Origin: Gemmatimonadota bacterium
GTDB lineage: Bacteria > Gemmatimonadota > Gemmatimonadetes > Gemmatimonadales > GWC2-71-9
DNA: 13,085 nucleotides
Reading direction: 5' to 3'
NCBI GenBank assembly: GCA_003220905.1
Contig: QHTS01000106.1
Span: 1-13,085 of the forward strand
In this document: positions 5,649-13,067 of the stretch, piece by piece
Position numbering within the stretch: position 1 is the stretch's first letter
How the letters are laid out: each line of letters starts with the position of its first letter
Notes under the pieces: model-generated
What the model was told of the DNA's origin: nothing
Database searches by the model: none
The model's input: the letters and a program-made list of their open reading frames with translations, nothing else
Position numbers and translations under genes: made by a program

Positions 5649-7229
5649 GAGGCTCGCGGCTGCCAGATCGAGCTTGGGTGTCGCCCAGCCGGCGGTCCGC
5701 TCCACCTCTCGCAGCCGGGCGGCAATGTCGTCGGGAATCGGCGTCGCCTCCGGCCCGACCTTGAGATCGGCGAGGGGCGCCCAATCAGCCGAGGGGATTA
5801 TAACACCCGGGTTGAGCGTGCCGCGCGAGTCGTACGCGTGCTTCAGCTCCCGGAACAGCCCGGTCACCTCCGGGCCGTAGAATCGCTCCAACAGGCCGGC
5901 GCGCAGCCGCCCCACCCCGTGCTCGCCGCTCGGCGTCCCGCCCAATCGGAGCAGCAGCTCGGTCGCGTCGGTGTAGAGCGCCGCCAGCGCATCCCGCCAG
6001 CCGGCGGCGGCCAGGTCGGGGAGCGCGTTCACGTGCACGTGGCCGTCGCCCGCGTGCCCGAAGATCGCCACCGGAATGCCGCGCTCATCCGCCGCCGCGC
6101 GGATCCCCGTGATATAGTCGGCCAGCCGCTCGAGCGGCACGCACCCGTCCTCGACCACCTGCAGTGAGCGTCGGTCGTCCGGGAGGCGGGCCAGGGCGGG
6201 GCTCGCCAGGCGGCGCACCGCCCACAGCGTCTCGAGGCTCGCCCGGTCGACCGCCGTCGCGACGTGCGCGGTGCTGCCGCGCAGGCCGCGCACCGCGTCC
6301 CCGACCACCCCTCGCGCCGCCGCCTGAGTCTCACGCTCGAACTCGATCAGCAGGAGTCCCTCGAGCCCCTCGGGCAGGCCGGAGGGGGCGCCCACATCCC
6401 GCACGACGTCGAGCAGCGTCCGGTCCAAGAGCTCGACCGCCGAAGGGTTGAGCGCCACCAGGTACGGGACCGCCTCCGCGAGCTGCTTCAGGTCCCGGAA
6501 CCCCAGGGCCGCGCCCGCCACGTCGGCGGGAATCCGCTCCAGCCGCCACTCGACCGCGGTGACGAACGCCAGCGTCCCCTCCGACCCGATCAGGAGATCG
6601 AGCTCGTCCCCGGAGTCGGCGAAATGATTCAGCGCGTACCCCGCCGAGTTCTTACGGGTTTTGGGAGAGCGGGCTTCGACGAGGCGTCGCTGGTCGGCCG
6701 ACAGCGTGAACCGCTCCCGGCTCCCCGCTCCCCGCCTGATTCGCCTAGCTTCCCCATCCGCCCCGATGATCTCGATCGCCTGGATCCAGCGTCGCACGCT
6801 ACCGCACCGCACCGAGCGCGGCCCTGCTGCGTTGGTAGCCACCATGCCGCCCGACGTCGCGAACGCGCCGGAGGACGGGTCGGGGGGGAGCCGCAGGCCG
6901 AAGGGTCGCGCGGCTGCCGTCAGCTCGGCCCACGTGACCGAGGCGCCGGCCCACAGCCTCCGGCCCGGCCAGTCGGGCGCAGTCCAGTTGAACCCCCGGC
7001 TCAGGTCCACGACGACGCCGCGCCCCACGCTCCCGCCCGCCATCCCGCTCCCCGCGCCACGCGGCACGAGCGGGGTGCCGGTCGCCCCCGCCCACCTGAC
7101 GAGCGCGCGCAGTTCCTCCACGCCCCGCGGCACGGCGACCGCCGCCGGGACGATCCGGTGGATCCCCGCGCCCTCCGAGTAGGCGGCGCGGATCCGGAAG
7201 TCGGTGAGCAGGCCGGGTGTCGGTCGCAA
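5646..7229 (-). CDS. FAD-binding oxidoreductase, GlcD / D-lactate dehydrogenase type
   Basis: A protein of about 527 residues with a PCMH-type FAD-binding domain followed by an FAD-linked oxidase C-terminal domain. This is the architecture of glycolate oxidase subunit GlcD and D-lactate dehydrogenase (cytochrome). Visible motifs are the FAD pyrophosphate loop VPRGAGSGMAGGSV, RSPKTRKNSAGYALN, LLIGSEGTLAFVT, the metal/substrate motif GHAGDGHVHVN and GEHGVGRLRAG. It presumably oxidises a 2-hydroxy acid and passes electrons to a quinone or carrier. No fused iron-sulfur domain and no GlcE/GlcF partner is visible here. The open frame continues to ATG 7313, but those 28 codons are translated heptad repeat (tryptophan/cysteine/valine-rich). 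I therefore place the start at TTG 7227-7229, just before PTPGLLTDFRIRAAYSEGAG. Neither start has a clear Shine-Dalgarno. Family secure, substrate unknown, start uncertain. Confidence 0.88.
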   Translation of the reverse strand: MRPTPGLLTDFRIRAAYSEGAGIHRIVPAAVAVPRGVEELRALVRWAGATGTPLVPRGAGSGMAGGSVGRGVVVDLSRGFNWTAPDWPGRRLWAGASVTWAELTAAARPFGLRLPPDPSSGAFATSGGMVATNAAGPRSVRCGSVRRWIQAIEIIGADGEARRIRRGAGSRERFTLSADQRRLVEARSPKTRKNSAGYALNHFADSGDELDLLIGSEGTLAFVTAVEWRLERIPADVAGAALGFRDLKQLAEAVPYLVALNPSAVELLDRTLLDVVRDVGAPSGLPEGLEGLLLIEFERETQAAARGVVGDAVRGLRGSTAHVATAVDRASLETLWAVRRLASPALARLPDDRRSLQVVEDGCVPLERLADYITGIRAAADERGIPVAIFGHAGDGHVHVNALPDLAAAGWRDALAALYTDATELLLRLGGTPSGEHGVGRLRAGLLERFYGPEVTGLFRELKHAYDSRGTLNPGVIIPSADWAPLADLKVGPEATPIPDDIAARLREVERTAGWATPKLDLAAASL

Positions 7230-7233
7230 TAGA

Positions 7234-7308
7234 GTGGGTGGTAACGTGGTGCGTGGTTGCCGCCGTGAACTTACCACGCACCACGCACCACGCACCACGC
7301 ACCAACGC
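7234..7308. repeat. Inverted pair of heptanucleotide arrays (GTGGTGC / ACCACGC)
   Basis: Four perfect ACCACGC units (7273-7300) and a fifth interrupted one (ACCAACGC, 7301-7308) face two reverse-complement units (GTGGTGC, GTGGTTG, 7246-7259) across a short core. The perfect hairpin has 13-bp arms (7245-7257 with 7273-7285) and a 15-nt loop. A further degenerate GTGGGTG sits at 7234-7240. The element occupies the divergent region between the FAD-linked oxidase and the DUF116 gene. Confidence 0.75.
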
Positions 7309-7343
7309 ATCATTCACGCTTGACACCGCGGGGGGTGCGGGTG

Positions 7344-8159
7344 ATGCTTGACGCCCATATGACCGCTGACGCTCCCCGCGCCCAGCTCATTCACATTGAG
7401 ACCGATCGCCGTCTCGGTCACGAGTGGGACGAGTGGGACGGGCGCCCCCTCCCCGGGAACGGGGACTTCTCCGCGCCGCCGGGACTCTTCTTCCGCTTCG
7501 CCGCGCTGACCATCGGCATCGGCATGGCGGTGGGGGCGGCGCTCATCTTCCTGCTTGGCCCGCGACTCGGCACCCTCTGGTCCATGCTGCCCCGCACGCT
7601 GTGGCTGGCCCTGGGGGCGGCGGCCGCGGCGACCTGGTTGTGGTATGGGACCCTGCTCCTTTCCTTTTATGGGGGCATGCTGGCCCTCCCCGAGGGCTGG
7701 CTCGAGCGGGGGCCCTATCTGCGGCTGATGAGCCTCACCTCCTACGTCTCCCGGGCGTTCGGCAAGCGGGATTGGGTGGAGCACGCGGCCATCGACGTGT
7801 ACAACACTCTCGCGGAGCGTCGCCAGCGGAAGGTCGGCAAGGGCGAGCTGCTGGTCCTCATCCCCCGCTGTCTGTCCAAGCAAGCGCTCGACGGCGTGCT
7901 GGCGATCGCCGGGCGCTACGAGGTGCCCGTGTTTGTCGCGACCCGGGGGCAGCTCGCGCGGCGGGTCATCCGCGAGCGCCGTCCCCGCGCGGTCGTCGCG
8001 GTGGCGTGCGAACGGGACATGATGACCGGGCTCCGCGACGTGGCCGGCCGGCTGCCGGTGCTCGGGCTCACCATGCGCCTCCCGAACGGACCGTGCCGCG
8101 ACGCGATGCTCGATCTCGACGTGATGGAGCAGTGGGTGAAGGGCTTGGTGGGGGCGTAG
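7344..8159 (+). CDS. DUF116 domain membrane protein
   Basis: The only plus-strand gene in the window, about 271 residues. Two hydrophobic segments (about residues 51-72 and 86-110) precede a cytosolic C-terminal domain. That domain has three cysteine-containing DUF116-style motifs: LVLIPRCLSK (Cys176), VVAVACERDMMTG (Cys222) and LPNGPC (Cys251). DUF116 has no established biochemical function that I know of; the spaced cysteines suggest metal or redox chemistry. I chose ATG 7344 because a G-rich purine stretch lies upstream. TTG 7320, the GTGs at 7335 and 7341, and ATG 7359 are also in frame. It is transcribed divergently from the oxidase and converges on the lipoprotein gene, with only 10 nt between their stops. 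Confidence 0.82.
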   Translation: MLDAHMTADAPRAQLIHIETDRRLGHEWDEWDGRPLPGNGDFSAPPGLFFRFAALTIGIGMAVGAALIFLLGPRLGTLWSMLPRTLWLALGAAAAATWLWYGTLLLSFYGGMLALPEGWLERGPYLRLMSLTSYVSRAFGKRDWVEHAAIDVYNTLAERRQRKVGKGELLVLIPRCLSKQALDGVLAIAGRYEVPVFVATRGQLARRVIRERRPRAVVAVACERDMMTGLRDVAGRLPVLGLTMRLPNGPCRDAMLDLDVMEQWVKGLVGA

Positions 8160-8173
8160 CGCGTCGGCGCTAC
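8156..8173. terminator. Candidate bidirectional hairpin spanning both convergent stop codons
   Basis: GTAGCGC and GCGCTAC form a perfect 7-bp stem with the loop GTCG. Each arm carries a TAG stop: 8157-8159 for the DUF116 gene on plus, and 8170-8172 for the lipoprotein gene on minus. There is no T-tract on either side, so it is a stem-only candidate. Its symmetry fits a shared 3' end for two converging messages. Confidence 0.4.
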
Positions 8174-8736
8174 CGGGCGGCCTTCGGTACCCCGAATCTC
8201 TCCTTCAGCTTGTCCACGAACCGCTGCGCGATCTTGTAGCCCTCGTGCTCCTTCGGCGCGATCAGTTCGAGGTCGCGCTCGGAACGTGACGGGTCGTAGC
8301 GGGGCCGGTACACCGGCTCGACGGTGAGCCGGGTTTGGCCCGGCACCCACGGGTCGGCCCAGAAGCGGGTCTTCACCGTGGCGGCCAGATTCGCGATCTC
8401 GCGCGCGTGATGGCGGGAGCGATGGGCCTGCGTGTCGTACCACGCCGTCTCGACGTAGCCGTCCCGCACGCTGGAATGCGCGACCTCGAGGCTCTCGGCC
8501 GGCACCAGGCTGTCGAGGGCGGCGGTGACCCGCTCCGGGCGCGCGTCGAGGATGACGATGAGCGCACGCGGGTCGGGCCGGAAGTCGGGGCGGGTGGTGA
8601 TGGGGGTGCAGGCGGCGACAAGCAGACAAATGCGGAGTGCGGAGTGCGGAGCGCGAAATGGCCGGATGAGCACTTGCGCGCCGGCGCCCGTCGATCTACT
8701 CCGCACTCCGCATTCCACACTCCGCACGCTTGGCAT
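8170..8736 (-). CDS. Putative lipoprotein of unknown function
   Basis: A small protein of up to 188 residues that I do not recognise. A hydrophobic stretch ending in a lipobox (ICLLVAAC, Cys43 from the first ATG) suggests export and lipid attachment. The mature part is polar, with ALIVILDARPERV and a segment WYDTQAHRSRHHAREIAN, then VKTRFWADPWVPGQTRLTVE. The first ATG (8734-8736) overlaps the DUF2231 stop as TGATG, which favours coupled translation. However, the first roughly 37 codons run through a heptad repeat and look unlike a normal signal peptide. An in-frame GTG at 8671-8673 would place the cysteine at residue 22 of a 167-aa protein. The repeat may have displaced the ancestral start. 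Coding is supported by the lipobox and the close fit to both neighbours; start uncertain, function unknown. Confidence 0.62.
   Translation of the reverse strand: MPSVRSVECGVRSRSTGAGAQVLIRPFRAPHSALRICLLVAACTPITTRPDFRPDPRALIVILDARPERVTAALDSLVPAESLEVAHSSVRDGYVETAWYDTQAHRSRHHAREIANLAATVKTRFWADPWVPGQTRLTVEPVYRPRYDPSRSERDLELIAPKEHEGYKIAQRFVDKLKERFGVPKAAR
8631..8726. repeat. Inverted pair of heptanucleotide arrays (TGCGGAG / CTCCGCA)
   Basis: Three perfect TGCGGAG units (8631-8651) face four CTCCGCA-type units (8699-8726, the third being TTCCACA) across a 47-nt core. The longest perfect inverted arms are 17 nt (8629-8645 with 8698-8714). The architecture is the same as the element at 7234-7308, but with a different heptad. 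It lies inside the 5' end of the lipoprotein frame, just after the DUF2231 gene. Confidence 0.78.
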
Positions 8737-9320
8737 CAGTGCTTATGCGGCGGCGTCCCGGGCGCGTGCGTGTGCCCCGCCGCTTTCGCCGAGTCCGCGT
8801 GCTCGTGCTCCTCCGCCTCGCCCGCCTCGCCCGCCTCGTGATGATGCCCCGCCTCCCGGTTCTGCATCTCCGTCCAGATGATGGCGTTGGGAATGCCCGC
8901 CGCGTGCTCGAACATCAGCTTCCCGCCGAGCACACCGGTCCAGACGATGGTCACGAGCCCCGCCAGGCTCAACACCCGCAGCGCCGCCTCCTCGACGCCC
9001 GTCAGCTTGGAGCGGCGGAACAGCTTCCACGCGAGCACCGCGGTGAAAATACCCATGGTGGTGAGCGCCAGCGTCTCGTGCGTCTCCATCAGCTCGTGAA
9101 TCGCCTCGCCGTGCTCGATCGCGTCCTCGGCCTGGAGGCCGGCGAGCACCGCTGCCCAGCCACCGATCACCCCGGCCCACAGAGTCCACAAAGCCGCTGC
9201 TTTGAGCGAATCGCGCTTCGTGAGCCAGGCCCCGAGGTCGAAGAGCACCGTCACGAGGAGCAACGCCGTGGGGAGATCGTTCACCGCCGCGTGAAAACGG
9301 GGCCAGTCGTAGCCGAACAT
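8736..9320 (-). CDS. DUF2231-type membrane protein with histidine-rich C-terminus
   Basis: A 194-residue integral membrane protein with about four hydrophobic helices (roughly residues 16-33, 43-61, 86-97 and 116-136). The opening FGYDWPRFHAAVNDLPTALL resembles the conserved histidine/proline start of DUF2231 proteins, where a first-helix histidine faces the membrane. Function is unknown; the family is thought to be membrane-redox or heme related. The last roughly 40 residues are acidic and very histidine-rich (GHHHEAGEAGEAEEHEHAD, then GHTHAPGTPPHKH), a likely metal-binding tail. AAGGAT lies a few bases upstream of ATG 9318-9320. It follows the dehydrogenase gene by 37 nt, and its TGA overlaps the next ATG as TGATG, so it belongs to the minus-strand run. 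Family call moderately sure. Confidence 0.78.
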   Translation of the reverse strand: MFGYDWPRFHAAVNDLPTALLLVTVLFDLGAWLTKRDSLKAAALWTLWAGVIGGWAAVLAGLQAEDAIEHGEAIHELMETHETLALTTMGIFTAVLAWKLFRRSKLTGVEEAALRVLSLAGLVTIVWTGVLGGKLMFEHAAGIPNAIIWTEMQNREAGHHHEAGEAGEAEEHEHADSAKAAGHTHAPGTPPHKH

Positions 9321-9357
9321 GCGGATCCTTGGGAGTGGAGGGTTGGAGGGGCGCGCG

Positions 9358-10245
9358 TCAGACGCCGAGGGCGAGCACCTTGGGCGGATCGACGGAATAG
9401 TCGTAAAAGCCCTTGCCGCTCTTCCGGCCGTTCATACCGGCCAGGACCATGCGCTTGAGGAGCGGCGGCGGGGCGTAGCGCTGCTCGCGGTACTCGGTGA
9501 ACATGATCTCGGCGATCTTGTAGGTCGTATCCAGCCCGACGAAGTCGAGGAGGGTGAGCGGTCCCATGGGATAGCCGCAGCCGAGCTGCATCGCCTTGTC
9601 GATGTCCGGCACGGTCCCGACGCCGCGCTCGACCGCCCGGATCGCGTCGAGCAGGTAGGGGACGAGCAGCAGATTGACGATGAAGCCGGAGTTGTCCTTC
9701 GCCGCCACGGGCTCCTTGCCGAGCGATCTGGCGAACGCGAAGGCGCGTTGAAAGGTCTCTGCCGAGGTGGTCACAGTCCGGACGACCTCCACGAGCGGCA
9801 TCAGCGGGACGGGATTGAAGAAGTGCAAGCCGACGAAGCGGTCGCCTCGCTTCGTGGCCGCCGCCATCGCCGCGATCGTGAGGCTCGATGTGTTCGAGGC
9901 GAAGATGGTGGCGGGGCCGCACAGGCCGTCGAGCTCCTTCCATAGGGCGTTCTTGAGCTCCAGGTCCTCGGTCACGGCTTCGACCACGACGTCGCACGGC
10001 TTCAGGTCGGCCGTGGCGGTCGTGAAATGCAAGCGCGTGAGGGTCGCGTCGCGGTCTGAGGCCGTGAGCTTCCCCTTCTCCACGAACTTGGCGAGCGATT
10101 TCTCGATCCCGGCGCGCGCTTTGTCCCAGACCTGCTGGGACACGTCCCGCACGGTCGTGTCGAATCCCGCCGCGGCCGCCACCTGGGCGATCCCGCTTCC
10201 CATGAGCCCGCAGCCCAGCACCCCAACCCGTTTGATGTCGGTCAT
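9358..10245 (-). CDS. 3-hydroxybutyryl-CoA dehydrogenase (3-hydroxyacyl-CoA dehydrogenase)
   Basis: A 295-residue NAD(P)-dependent dehydrogenase that interconverts 3-hydroxyacyl-CoA and 3-ketoacyl-CoA. The Rossmann loop is GVLGCGLMGSGIA (8-20). SNTSS (117-121), GLHFFNP with catalytic His141, LVEVV with Glu153, and DNSGFIVN with Asn191 make up the active site. The C-terminal domain reads MGPLTLLDFVGLDT and ends with GRKSGKGFYDY. Length is typical of the single-domain bacterial enzyme rather than the FadB fusion. The start ATG 10243-10245 has GGGAG 4-5 nt upstream. In the same strand run as the broken thiolase (11923-13067), it supports an acetoacetyl-CoA/3-hydroxybutyryl-CoA step in fatty-acid oxidation or in carbon storage. 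Confidence 0.95.
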   Translation of the reverse strand: MTDIKRVGVLGCGLMGSGIAQVAAAAGFDTTVRDVSQQVWDKARAGIEKSLAKFVEKGKLTASDRDATLTRLHFTTATADLKPCDVVVEAVTEDLELKNALWKELDGLCGPATIFASNTSSLTIAAMAAATKRGDRFVGLHFFNPVPLMPLVEVVRTVTTSAETFQRAFAFARSLGKEPVAAKDNSGFIVNLLLVPYLLDAIRAVERGVGTVPDIDKAMQLGCGYPMGPLTLLDFVGLDTTYKIAEIMFTEYREQRYAPPPLLKRMVLAGMNGRKSGKGFYDYSVDPPKVLALGV

Positions 10246-10258
10246 GGCGCTCCCGCGA

Positions 10259-11077
10259 TCATCGGGGGTTGATCAATGTGCGGATCTCGTCGGCGATGCG
10301 CAGGAACGGGTTCGCCTGTAGGCCCGGCACGGCGTGCCCGGGTTTGATCTCCCCGCGCTCGAGCCGGTCCAACACCTGCTCCAGCCCGATCTGGATCTGC
10401 TCGTGTTGCAGCCGGTGGCTGCGCAGCGCCGCCACGGCGGCGGGCCCGAAGACCAGGAGCGGTATGTACGAGAATGGTCCGAGCACCGCCATCGCGAGGA
10501 GGACGCCGGACGCCGCGCCTCCCATCCCGACCAGCAGGGCGGCGATGCCGAGCCGCTGCTTGCGGACATTGCGCACGTCCGCGAACAGCTGGACATGGCA
10601 GAAGCCGCTCTCGAGCGGAGTCACTTGGCCGGCGATCTCCGTCGCCCGCGCGAGGGCAAAGCGCCGGCCCCCCGATCCGAGCGCCCGCTGAATCGACGCG
10701 AACGCCCCGACCTTCGGCTCCCAGCTCGTGTGGTCGGGGTAGCGTCGCTTCACCTGGAGCAGCTCCTCCTGCTGCATCCACGAGTCGAGCGCGCGCTCCA
10801 CCGCGGCCGGCTCCCCTGAGACCACGCGCTGGGCGGAGAGGCGTCCCGGACCCACGAGCCAACCCAGCACACCGCCGCGCTCTTCGATCAGGGGGCGCGT
10901 CCGCTCTTCGAGCAACGCCTGCCGCAGGTAGCGCGCCGGGATCCCGACGTCCTGGCCGAGCGCGAGGAGCTCGGGCTCGGTCAGCCCTTCGCCGATGTCC
11001 CGCTCGCCGGCCTGCAGCTCCGCCGCGCGCTGGATGATGCGCTCGAGCGCCTCCCGGCGGATGAGCTCGCCCGCCAT
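10259..11077 (-). CDS. Conserved two-helix membrane protein of unknown function
   Basis: A 272-residue protein that I cannot name. The N-terminal helical part (RREALERIIQRAAELQAGE, then LTEPELLALGQDVGIP and YLRQALLEE) resembles small N-terminal modules seen in some bacterial membrane regulators. A roughly 100-residue polar middle follows. Two adjacent transmembrane segments (about 176-198 and 201-219) are separated by a very short turn. The cytosolic tail (222-272) is amphipathic: HRLQHEQIQIGLEQVLDRLE, then GLQANPFLRIADEIRTLIN. ATG 11075-11077 lies 2 nt after the slipin stop, and its stop is 13 nt before the dehydrogenase ATG. The tight linkage to slipin suggests a membrane partner. Coding very likely; function unknown. 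Confidence 0.8.
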   Translation of the reverse strand: MAGELIRREALERIIQRAAELQAGERDIGEGLTEPELLALGQDVGIPARYLRQALLEERTRPLIEERGGVLGWLVGPGRLSAQRVVSGEPAAVERALDSWMQQEELLQVKRRYPDHTSWEPKVGAFASIQRALGSGGRRFALARATEIAGQVTPLESGFCHVQLFADVRNVRKQRLGIAALLVGMGGAASGVLLAMAVLGPFSYIPLLVFGPAAVAALRSHRLQHEQIQIGLEQVLDRLERGEIKPGHAVPGLQANPFLRIADEIRTLINPR

Positions 11078-11079
11078 CG

Positions 11080-11910
11080 TTACGCCTGGGCCTTGATCTT
11101 CTTCGGCTCGGCCGGGACCGTGTCACCCGAAGTCCGTTCGGGGAGCGCGGGCGTCGCCGGCTTCCGGGCCACCGCTTCGAGGAATCCCTTGAACAGATCG
11201 ATCGGGATCGGGAAGAACGTCGTCGAGTTGTTCTCGGAGGAGATCTCCGTCACCGTCTGCAGGTAGCGCAGTTGGATCGCGGCGGGCTCCGAGCCGATGA
11301 TATGCGCGGCCTGGGCGAGCTTCTCCGACGCCTGTAGCTCGCCCTCCGCGTTGATGACCTTGGCCCGGCGCTCGCGCTCTGCCTCAGCCTGTCGCGCAAT
11401 CGCGCGCTTCATTTCCGGTGGCAGGTCCACGTCCTTCACTTCCACCGCGGAGACTTCGATCCCCCAGTCCTCGGCGCGCTTGTCGATGATGTTCTTCAGG
11501 ATGTTGTTGATCTTCTCGCGGTTCATCAACAGCTCGTCGAGCTCGGTCTCGCCCAGCACGGAGCGCAGCGTGGTCTGCGCGAGCTGGCTCGTCGCGTAGA
11601 GGTAGTTCTCGACGCCGATCACCGCCTTCACGGGCTCTCTCACGCGCATGTAGAGGACGGCGTTCACCTTGATCGAGATGTTGTCGCGGGTGATGACATC
11701 CTGTGGCGGAATGTCCAGCGCCACCACTCGGAGGGAAACGGTTTGCGTCTTGGCGAAGAGCGGCGGCACGTAGATGAGCCCGGGCCCCTTCGCGCCCCAC
11801 GATCGGCCCAAGAAGAAGTACACGGCTCGCTCGTATTCCCGCAGCACCTTGAGGCCGCCGAAGAGATACAGCGCCAGGGTACCGAGAACCACAGTCACTA
11901 CGATGTCCAT
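11080..11910 (-). CDS. Slipin / stomatin-like SPFH protein
   Basis: A 276-residue stomatin-family membrane scaffold. The N-terminal membrane segment is DIVVTVVLGTLALYLFGGL (2-20). The SPFH domain follows, with REYERAVYFFLGR, GPGLIYVPP, RVVALDIPPQDVITRDN and VNAVLYMRV. Then come IEVSAVEVKDVDLPPEMKRA and a charged coiled coil rich in alanine, glutamate and arginine (about 165-205). This order is characteristic of prokaryotic slipins. AGGAG lies 5 nt upstream of ATG 11908-11910. Slipins are often paired with an NfeD-type protease; none is visible next to it here, and the immediate downstream partner is the two-helix protein. Role probably membrane organisation or stress; exact client unknown. 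Confidence 0.93.
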   Translation of the reverse strand: MDIVVTVVLGTLALYLFGGLKVLREYERAVYFFLGRSWGAKGPGLIYVPPLFAKTQTVSLRVVALDIPPQDVITRDNISIKVNAVLYMRVREPVKAVIGVENYLYATSQLAQTTLRSVLGETELDELLMNREKINNILKNIIDKRAEDWGIEVSAVEVKDVDLPPEMKRAIARQAEAERERRAKVINAEGELQASEKLAQAAHIIGSEPAAIQLRYLQTVTEISSENNSTTFFPIPIDLFKGFLEAVARKPATPALPERTSGDTVPAEPKKIKAQA

Positions 11911-11922
11911 CGCGACTCCTCT

Positions 11923-13067
11923 TCAGGGCGGGAAGGCTTCCACGATCACCGCCGCGCCCTGGCCGCCACCGATGCAGGCGGAGCCGAGCCCGAAGCGCTG
12001 CTTCGCGCGGCGCAGGGCGTGCAGCAGATGGATCGTGACGCGGGTCCCGGTCGCGGCGAGCGGGTGGCCGATGGCGATCGCGCCGCCGTGCACGTTGGTT
12101 TTGGCGCGGTCGAGCCCGAGCTCTCTCTCGACCGCGAGATACTGCGGCGCGAACGCCTCGTTCACTTCCACCAGGTCCATCTGCTCGAGCTTCATCCCCG
12201 CCTTCTGCAGTGCCTTGCGCGCCGCGGGCGCCGGCCCGATCCCCATGTACTTGGGCTCGACTCCGACCACCGCCCAGGCGACGAGGCGGCCGAGCGGCTT
12301 CAGGCCGTGCGCCTTCGCGTAGTCCGCGCGTCCTTCCTGAAATACGGCTTGAGGGAGAGCAGCACCTCGAGCGTCGTGTTGGGCCGCATGTGCTCGTCGG
12401 CGCGATATTCGGTCGGCTCACCCTTCTTTCCCTTCACCGTCACCGGCACTACCTCGTCCTGGAACACGCATGCGTCCCAGGCCTGCTTGGCGCGTTGCTG
12501 GGACGCGAGCGCCACCTCGTCTACTTCCTTCCGAGTCAGCTTGTATTTCTCGGCGAGGCCCTCGGCGGTCTCGGCCATGGACAGGCCGCATTGCGGGTCT
12601 TTGAGCGCCTCCCAGAGGAGGTCCTCGAGCGGGGCCGAGGGCCCGAGCCGCAGGCCCCACCGCGCGCCGCGCACCACGTGCGGGGCCTGGCTCATGGACT
12701 CCGTGCCGCCGGCGAGCACCGCCGGCGCTTCACCCAGAAGAATGAGCTGAGCGCCCTGGGTGATCGCTTCGAACCCCGAGCCGCACAGCCGGTTGACGGT
12801 GACGGCCGGGACCTCGATCGGGAGACCTGCCTTGAGCCCGATGTGGCGGGCGCAGTAGATCGCGTCGGCGGACGTCTGGAGGGCGTTGCCGAAGACGCTG
12901 TGGCCCACCTCGGCGGGTGGGACGCCCGAGCGCTCCAGCGCGTGCTTCGCGGCGACGGCGCCGAGCTCGGTCGCGGAGAGGTCCTTCAGCGTGCCGCCGA
13001 ACGTGCCGAAGCCGGTCCGGACGCCCGAGAGGAACACGACATCTGTATTGGAACCCTGGGTCTTCAT
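11923..13067 (-). pseudogene. Acetyl-CoA C-acetyltransferase (thiolase), interrupted by an internal deletion and frameshift
   Basis: The N-terminal 246 or so residues (ATG 13065-13067) carry the thiolase fold and the acylation cysteine NRLCGSGFEA (Cys95). They lead to RPNTTLEVLLSLKPYFRKD, after which the frame goes wrong and stops at 12300-12302. The continuation is in another frame from about 12324: DYAKAHGLKPLGRLVAWAVV, then EVNEAFAPQYLAVE, the catalytic GGAIAIGHPLAATG and the C-terminal active-site cysteine in SACIGGGQG. It ends at 11923. The segment that should join the two parts, containing the conserved GTVTAGNASGxNDGAA substrate-binding region, is missing (about 60-75 nt, of length 1 modulo 3). 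All other catalytic residues are intact and show no decay, so a recent mutation or an assembly or sequencing error is likely. The intact gene would make or cleave acetoacetyl-CoA upstream of the dehydrogenase. Confidence 0.88.

Noticed and set aside
7273..7300. Regular repeats considered as a CRISPR array.
   Set aside because: The units are 7 nt long and directly adjacent, with no spacers, and no cas genes are present.
7320..7348. A consensus TTGACA (7320-7325) as the -35 box of the DUF116 gene.
   Set aside because: The matching -10 position reads GATGCT in a G-rich stretch and overlaps the likely start codon, so a promoter here is not convincing.
9331..9351. A G-rich GGAGGG-type tract upstream of the DUF2231 gene considered as a fourth heptad element.
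   Set aside because: The apparent period is nearer 8 with only two imperfect copies; it may simply be a purine-rich gap.
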